Shown here one piece after another: positions 6,796 to 10,278 of a DNA stretch of 10,278 nt. The translations under genes were made by a program, and so were the position numbers. Each line of letters begins with the position of its first letter. Position 1 is the first letter of the stretch. The stretch is from NCBI GenBank assembly GCA_002085305.1, contig NATJ01000042.1, positions 1 through 10,278 on the forward strand. The letters are read 5' to 3'. Origin of the DNA: Epsilonproteobacteria bacterium 4484_65. Its GTDB lineage: Bacteria > Campylobacterota > Campylobacteria > Campylobacterales > Sulfurovaceae. The notes below the pieces were generated by a model. It was not told the DNA's origin, searched no databases, and saw only the letters and a list, made by a program, of their open reading frames with translations.

Positions 6796-7551
6796 ATGGT
6801 AATGATCATTCTTAACGGCAAAAAAGCCGGCATACCCACTGTACGTGAGGCTATCTCTACCTTTCGTAATGAAGTCACTGATGTACAAGTACGTGTCACC
6901 TATGAATATGGTGATGTAGAGCGTTTTATGCTCGAAGCGGTACAAAATGGTGTCGAACGTCTCATTATCGGAGGTGGTGACGGGTCGGTAAATGAAGTCG
7001 TCAATGCCATGGCAACACTTCCCAGAAAAGCGCGACCGGAACTTGCCATTCTGCCTTTGGGTACTGCCAATGATTTTGCAACAGCTTGTGAAATTCCTCT
7101 TGAAAGCCTAGATGCTTTGCGTTTTGCTATGTCTGGTTCTTCTACACCTATAGATATTGTCAAAGCCAACGACAGACACTTTATCAATACAGCAACAGCC
7201 GGTTTTGGAGCACAAGTCACGGCAGATACACCCGTAGAATTGAAAAACTTTTTAGGTGGTGGTGCCTATACCTTGACCGGTGTACTTAAAGCAATGGATT
7301 TTGTGCCTTACAGCAGCAATATCACGACACCTCAAAATAGTTTTCAAAACCATGACGTTGTTGCTGGTGCCATTTGTAATGGAAAACAGGCAGGTGGAGG
7401 TCAGGTGCTTGCACCCAATGCTCTTATAAACGATGGGCTGCTTGATGTTGTCGGTATTTCAAAATTTACACTGATAGATATCCCTCAAGTGCTTGAAGAG
7501 ATTAGATATCCTTCGAGCGAAGGTGTATTTGTACGGGCCTTCTGCCATTGA
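6796..7551 (+). CDS. YegS-like diacylglycerol/lipid kinase, truncated by an internal frame-shifting deletion
   Basis: The frame as it stands gives 251 residues; the family norm is about 295-300. It has the nucleotide-binding GGGDG (59-63) followed by SVNEVVN, then LPLGTANDFA (86-95) and GGGQVLAPNALINDGLLDV (200-218), typical of YegS/DgkB-type kinases that phosphorylate diacylglycerol or related lipids. After LEEIRYPSSEGVFV the frame runs into RAFCH and a TGA. The family C-terminus, readable as PSAIDLIIPKDSPCLK, follows at once in the +1 frame (7535-7588). About 30-36 codons are missing, including the LDGEP region that carries the catalytic aspartate in DgkB-type enzymes, so the product is probably inactive. 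The start ATG 6796 has GGGAG 7 bases upstream; ATG 6802 is an alternative. Confidence 0.88.
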   Translation: MVMIILNGKKAGIPTVREAISTFRNEVTDVQVRVTYEYGDVERFMLEAVQNGVERLIIGGGDGSVNEVVNAMATLPRKARPELAILPLGTANDFATACEIPLESLDALRFAMSGSSTPIDIVKANDRHFINTATAGFGAQVTADTPVELKNFLGGGAYTLTGVLKAMDFVPYSSNITTPQNSFQNHDVVAGAICNGKQAGGGQVLAPNALINDGLLDVVGISKFTLIDIPQVLEEIRYPSSEGVFVRAFCH

Positions 7552-7588
7552 CCTCATCATTCCAAAAGACAGCCCTTGTCTGAAGTAA
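7535..7588 (+). pseudogene. Out-of-frame C-terminal remnant of the lipid kinase
   Basis: This frame reads GPSAIDLIIPKDSPCLK and stops at TAA 7586-7588, matching the usual end of YegS-like kinases (a strand and helix followed by a proline-rich tail such as PxxCPLLR). It is one frame off the 251-residue kinase frame, which shows that the two pieces were joined by a deletion near 7534-7538. In the undamaged gene this stop would overlap the phosphoesterase start at 7576 by 13 bases. Confidence 0.8.
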
Positions 7589-8469
7589 AAAAGCCTCTGC
7601 GTGTTCTGCATTTTTCCGATACCCATGTAGACATACAAATCCGTCATATGGCATGGAAACGATGGTTTTCCAAACGTGCCATTGGGGCAATTAATCTTTT
7701 ACGGGGACGAGGCAAGTATTTTGATGATGCAGAAGAGAAAATAGCAGCCCTCATAGAATTTAAAGAAGCAAACAACATTGACTTGGTTATACATACAGGA
7801 GACTACACTGCGCTAGGATTGGAAGCCGAATTGAAGTTGGCAAAAGAGCTTGTAGCACCACTTATGACTCCTCCACAACGTTATGTCACCGTACCTGGAA
7901 ACCATGACATTTATGTGCATGAAGGAAACAGCCACTACCGTTTTTCAGAGCAGTTTTGTTCTGTCTTGCAAAATGATCTGCCCGAATACTGTCGAGGCGG
8001 TCACTGGCCACTCATACGTCTCGTAGGTGATAATGTGGCAGTCATTGCTCTGAACTCTTCCAAACCAAACCCGATACCCTGGCACTCTAACGGACGTATC
8101 CCCCGGGAGCAGCTGGATGCACTCGAAGAGATACTTCAAGACCCTCGTGTCAAAGACCGTTACATTTTTGTCATGACACACTATGCACCCCGTTTGGAAA
8201 ATGGAGAACCCGACACTAAATTGCATGGACTCATCAATGCAGATGATCTTTTGGAAAAGTGTAAAGCAGTCAAACATGGTGCCATACTTTGCGGACATAT
8301 ACACAGAACTTATCAACTTGATCTGGAAAATATGAACTGTGATCTCTACTGTGCAGGTTCTGCAACCATGGAGGGACATGAAGGATTTTGGGTGTATGAG
8401 GTAGAAGGAAAAGAGATGAAAGCAAAACGTGTCTTTTGGGATAGGGAAACTTGTACTTACTGTTTCTAA
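7576..8469 (+). CDS. Calcineurin-like metallophosphoesterase
   Basis: A 297-residue protein with the full set of binuclear metal ligands: D15-x-H17 (SDTHVD), GD at 75-76, GNHD at 108-111, H202 in THYAPR, and GHIHR at 240-244. It resembles the Icc/cAMP-phosphodiesterase-like branch, but substrates in this superfamily range from cyclic nucleotides to lipid intermediates and cannot be assigned. There is no signal peptide, so it is cytoplasmic. The start is TTG at 7576: the only earlier in-frame stop is the damaged kinase TGA at 7549-7551, no ATG or GTG lies between, and the next ATG would remove the D15/H17 motif. There is no good ribosome site, so translation probably depends on coupling to the kinase, whose original end overlapped this start. 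Last gene of the operon. Confidence 0.88.
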   Translation: MSEVKKPLRVLHFSDTHVDIQIRHMAWKRWFSKRAIGAINLLRGRGKYFDDAEEKIAALIEFKEANNIDLVIHTGDYTALGLEAELKLAKELVAPLMTPPQRYVTVPGNHDIYVHEGNSHYRFSEQFCSVLQNDLPEYCRGGHWPLIRLVGDNVAVIALNSSKPNPIPWHSNGRIPREQLDALEEILQDPRVKDRYIFVMTHYAPRLENGEPDTKLHGLINADDLLEKCKAVKHGAILCGHIHRTYQLDLENMNCDLYCAGSATMEGHEGFWVYEVEGKEMKAKRVFWDRETCTYCF

Positions 8470-8699
8470 AAACCTCTCCAGGCAGTTCCCATTTGAATGT
8501 AAAAAGTTTGTCCATCTTTACTAGTTGCAATGTCTACTCCTGCCTTTAAACCAAACTTCTCAGCAATAAGATAACGGAATCCTACTCCACCAGCGACAAT
8601 GTTTGAGGATTCGGAAAATGAGACATCACTCTTTGCTACTTGTCTGGAAAATGCTTTTCCGACACCTCCAAAGAGTGTACCTTCCCATCTTGGTGTAAA
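8466..8699 (-). pseudogene. Out-of-frame C-terminal remnant of the D15-like outer-membrane protein
   Basis: On the minus strand this frame reads FTPRWEGTLFGGVGKAF and continues for 77 residues to GTAWRGF, ending at TAG (8466-8468). A terminal phenylalanine and alternating hydrophobic strands are typical of the last beta-strands of an outer-membrane barrel. It continues directly from the MRGVPAM segment of the neighbouring frame once a short deletion at 8700 is allowed for. Its stop overlaps that of the convergent phosphoesterase (TAA at 8467-8469). Confidence 0.85.
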
Positions 8700-9570
8700 T
8701 CATGGCTGGAACTCCACGCATTGAGACAAATGGGTACAAATAGGGTGCTATCTCTCTTCTGTCCCCCTCTACTGTTTCGCCAACGACAGAAAAATCTAAG
8801 TTTATTTTGTCGTTAATGTTATTGTAAAAGAGGCTTGTCATTTTATAATTCACAAAATTATAGTCACCCCCTACAGCATCATCATAAATCTGTGCTCTTA
8901 CAGAGAGGAACATGCCATTAATAGGTGTAAGTTGATTATTACGTGTGTCATATTCTGCTATGAGACTTACAGAAGCTATGGTCTCTTCTTTTACTATAGG
9001 CTTCAAATCAAAATCTAGGTTAATATCTGACTTCACATACATATAGGATGCACCTAAAAACCAAGCACTTTCGCCTATTCTTTTCTTTACGCTCTGATAA
9101 AAGAGTACACCATCTACATTCAGCTGTATAGCTTGATTTCCTGCATAGATATCTATAAAAACATTGGGTTTACCTATGTAGGTAGCTGTCCTCAGGGTGT
9201 CTTCCAGCCAGTAACCTATATGAAAGCCGCCAAAGCCCTGTGTACCATTTTCTGTACGTACTGCTACTACACCAGAGATGCTTGGAGGTATACGTCTTCC
9301 TGATGAAGATTTTTGTCCTATCAATGTATCGTGTAAATACACTAAAGTCAACCCTCCACCATACCCAACAGCAGGTTCAGTAATGATAATAGGTATAGGG
9401 AGAAAGCCATAGGCTTGAGACATATATTCACTCATATCCAAATCACCTTCTTTTGTAAAAAAAGAGATCTCCTCAGAACTGTTAGTATCAAAAATATTGA
9501 TAATGCTTTGGGCCGATAAAACAGTACTCATCCATACAAAGATGAGTATTGCACATCTGGTTTTTTTCAT
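8626..9570 (-). CDS. BamA/TamA-like (D15 surface antigen) outer-membrane protein, frameshifted
   Basis: The frame as it stands gives 314 residues from ATG 9570; a TTG at 9573 is also in frame, but ATG is preferred because MKKTRC begins a normal signal peptide (cleavage after LSA at residue 20). The mature part has FLPIPIIITEPAVGYGGGL (56-74), many amphipathic strands, DTRNNQLTPINGMFLSVRAQ (208-227) and FVSMRGVP (281-288). The last is the usual place of the conserved RG motif of D15-type barrels. After M290 the frame turns to nonsense (IYTKMGRYTLWRCRKS) and stops at 8626, while the true C-terminus continues in another frame to 8466. Roughly 17 codons are missing at 8700. Without the last strands the barrel should not assemble. 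No POTRA domains are present. It lies 4 bases after the upstream gene's stop. Confidence 0.87.
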   Translation of the reverse strand: MKKTRCAILIFVWMSTVLSAQSIINIFDTNSSEEISFFTKEGDLDMSEYMSQAYGFLPIPIIITEPAVGYGGGLTLVYLHDTLIGQKSSSGRRIPPSISGVVAVRTENGTQGFGGFHIGYWLEDTLRTATYIGKPNVFIDIYAGNQAIQLNVDGVLFYQSVKKRIGESAWFLGASYMYVKSDINLDFDLKPIVKEETIASVSLIAEYDTRNNQLTPINGMFLSVRAQIYDDAVGGDYNFVNYKMTSLFYNNINDKINLDFSVVGETVEGDRREIAPYLYPFVSMRGVPAMIYTKMGRYTLWRCRKSIFQTSSKE

Positions 9571-9574
9571 CAAT

Positions 9575-10278
9575 CTACCAGAAATAATTTAGATTGAACT
9601 GGAGCATTTTGGCTTCCAATTCTCCCTGATCTGCATCAGGATTAAGTGTTGAAGCATAACGAAGTTGAAACTGTGTTTGGGCATTAACCATGTAGCCCAT
9701 TGTTACACCTAAAGAATCTGAAGTATGGGCAAAATTGAACGGTAGACCATCTGTAAAAGAATCACCCACACGCTGTACAAAATAATCTAAAGAAACAAAA
9801 GTTGATGCTGTAATGTCACGGGTGATATGAGCTTCTAACGTGTACATGGCATCTTGTTCAAGATTAGAACCAAAGCTGTTATCGTTATCTCCATAAAACC
9901 AAACTGACGGCAAGATCTCTAACGTGGTAATCTCTCCTGGTATCCAGTCACCTAATGTATACATAAATGGTAAACCAATACGTACATTCCAACGGTTTGC
10001 ACCCATATTTAGGGCTCTATTATTCTCATAATCTCCAGTAGGTGCTGTTACTCCTACAAGCAGTGAGAGTACTGTATCTTGTTTGTATGTTCCAAATGCT
10101 TCAGCCGATAAAGCAGGCGCACCAAAGAGGTTAATGACCCCTTGTAGATATAGATCTCCCAAACCACTTGAAGTACGAAGATTTGTGTTAAGTAAAGATC
10201 CCGAAACTTTACCTCCTGTAATCACTGCTGTCGCAATAGCAGAGTGACCGGCAATATCAATAATACGATTGTACCCCA
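9575..10278 (-). CDS. Phenol_MetA_deg-type outer-membrane transporter-like protein (5' end outside window)
   Basis: The frame is open from the right edge to TAG 9575-9577, giving 233 residues; the GTG at 10225 is internal, since coding sequence continues upstream (GYNRIIDIAGHSAIATA). Family hallmarks are TSSGLGDLYLQGVINLFGAP, YKQDTVLSLLVGVTAPTGDY and NMGANRWNVRIGLPF, then repeating amphipathic strands and a final LNYFW whose terminal aromatic residue is the outer-membrane insertion signal. The family (PF13557, MetA pathway of phenol degradation) is a set of barrels often annotated simply as transporter; the substrate is unknown. The D15-like gene starts 4 bases downstream, so the two form an operon whose promoter is outside the window. 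Confidence 0.85.
   Translation of the reverse strand, partial: GYNRIIDIAGHSAIATAVITGGKVSGSLLNTNLRTSSGLGDLYLQGVINLFGAPALSAEAFGTYKQDTVLSLLVGVTAPTGDYENNRALNMGANRWNVRIGLPFMYTLGDWIPGEITTLEILPSVWFYGDNDNSFGSNLEQDAMYTLEAHITRDITASTFVSLDYFVQRVGDSFTDGLPFNFAHTSDSLGVTMGYMVNAQTQFQLRYASTLNPDADQGELEAKMLQFNLNYFW

Noticed and set aside
9568..9573. TTG at 9573 as start of the D15-like gene
   Set aside because: An ATG follows directly at 9570 and begins a standard MKK signal peptide.
10223..10225. GTG at 10225 as start of the Phenol_MetA_deg-type gene
   Set aside because: It lies inside the barrel sequence; the frame continues open to the window edge and no signal peptide follows the GTG.
1..10278. tRNA genes, CRISPR arrays, insertion sequences or attachment sites
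   Set aside because: No cloverleaf, regularly spaced repeat, transposase frame or long terminal repeat was seen by eye on either strand.

Overview
The window is AT-rich, densely coding Gram-negative DNA. Outer-membrane beta-barrel genes, low GC content, short tight operons and the general protein style suggest a marine or sediment Campylobacterota bacterium, something like Sulfurovum or Sulfurimonas. That placement is inference from protein resemblance; there is no rRNA or marker gene to confirm it. No tRNA, rRNA, CRISPR array, insertion sequence or phage gene was found. No stretch over about 300 bases lacks a gene; the longest gap is 218 bases (4674-4891).

Layout. Positions 1-2113 (+) hold two DUF1254/DUF1214 genes. 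The first is cut by the window edge; the second begins abruptly after an odd G-rich patch and has only the tail of a signal peptide. Positions 2214-3755 (+) hold a YihY/BrkB-family membrane protein and a PAP2 lipid phosphatase, 3 bases apart. A secreted protein of an uncharacterised TIM-barrel-like family lies on the minus strand (3762-4673). Its promoter is back to back with that of a five-gene plus-strand operon (4892-8469): AI-2E-family permease, coiled-coil tail-anchored protein, YqjE-like two-helix membrane protein, YegS-like lipid kinase, and calcineurin-like metallophosphoesterase. On the minus strand, entering from the right edge, are a Phenol_MetA_deg-type outer-membrane barrel protein (9575-10278) and a BamA/TamA-like (D15) outer-membrane protein (8466-9570).

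How the genes may work together. The envelope and membrane lipids are the common theme: a lipid kinase, a PAP2 phosphatase, a phosphoesterase, several small membrane proteins and two outer-membrane barrels. The kinase (lipid to phospholipid) and the PAP2 enzyme (phospholipid back to lipid) could run opposite reactions, but this is inferred only from family membership.

The most notable signals are damage and symmetry. The lipid kinase and the D15 barrel each carry an internal frame-shifting deletion: the family C-terminus is plainly readable just downstream in another frame. The second DUF1254 gene has lost most of its signal peptide. These could be strain-specific decay or assembly errors. 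The 4674-4891 gap holds two near-identical, mirror-image promoters (TAGACA, 17 bases, TATAAT or TATAGT), each overlapped by a copy of the palindrome AGTANTACT, a candidate shared operator. I did not find a convincing wholly new system; the five-gene operon and the secreted TIM-barrel family are the best leads for unknown biology.
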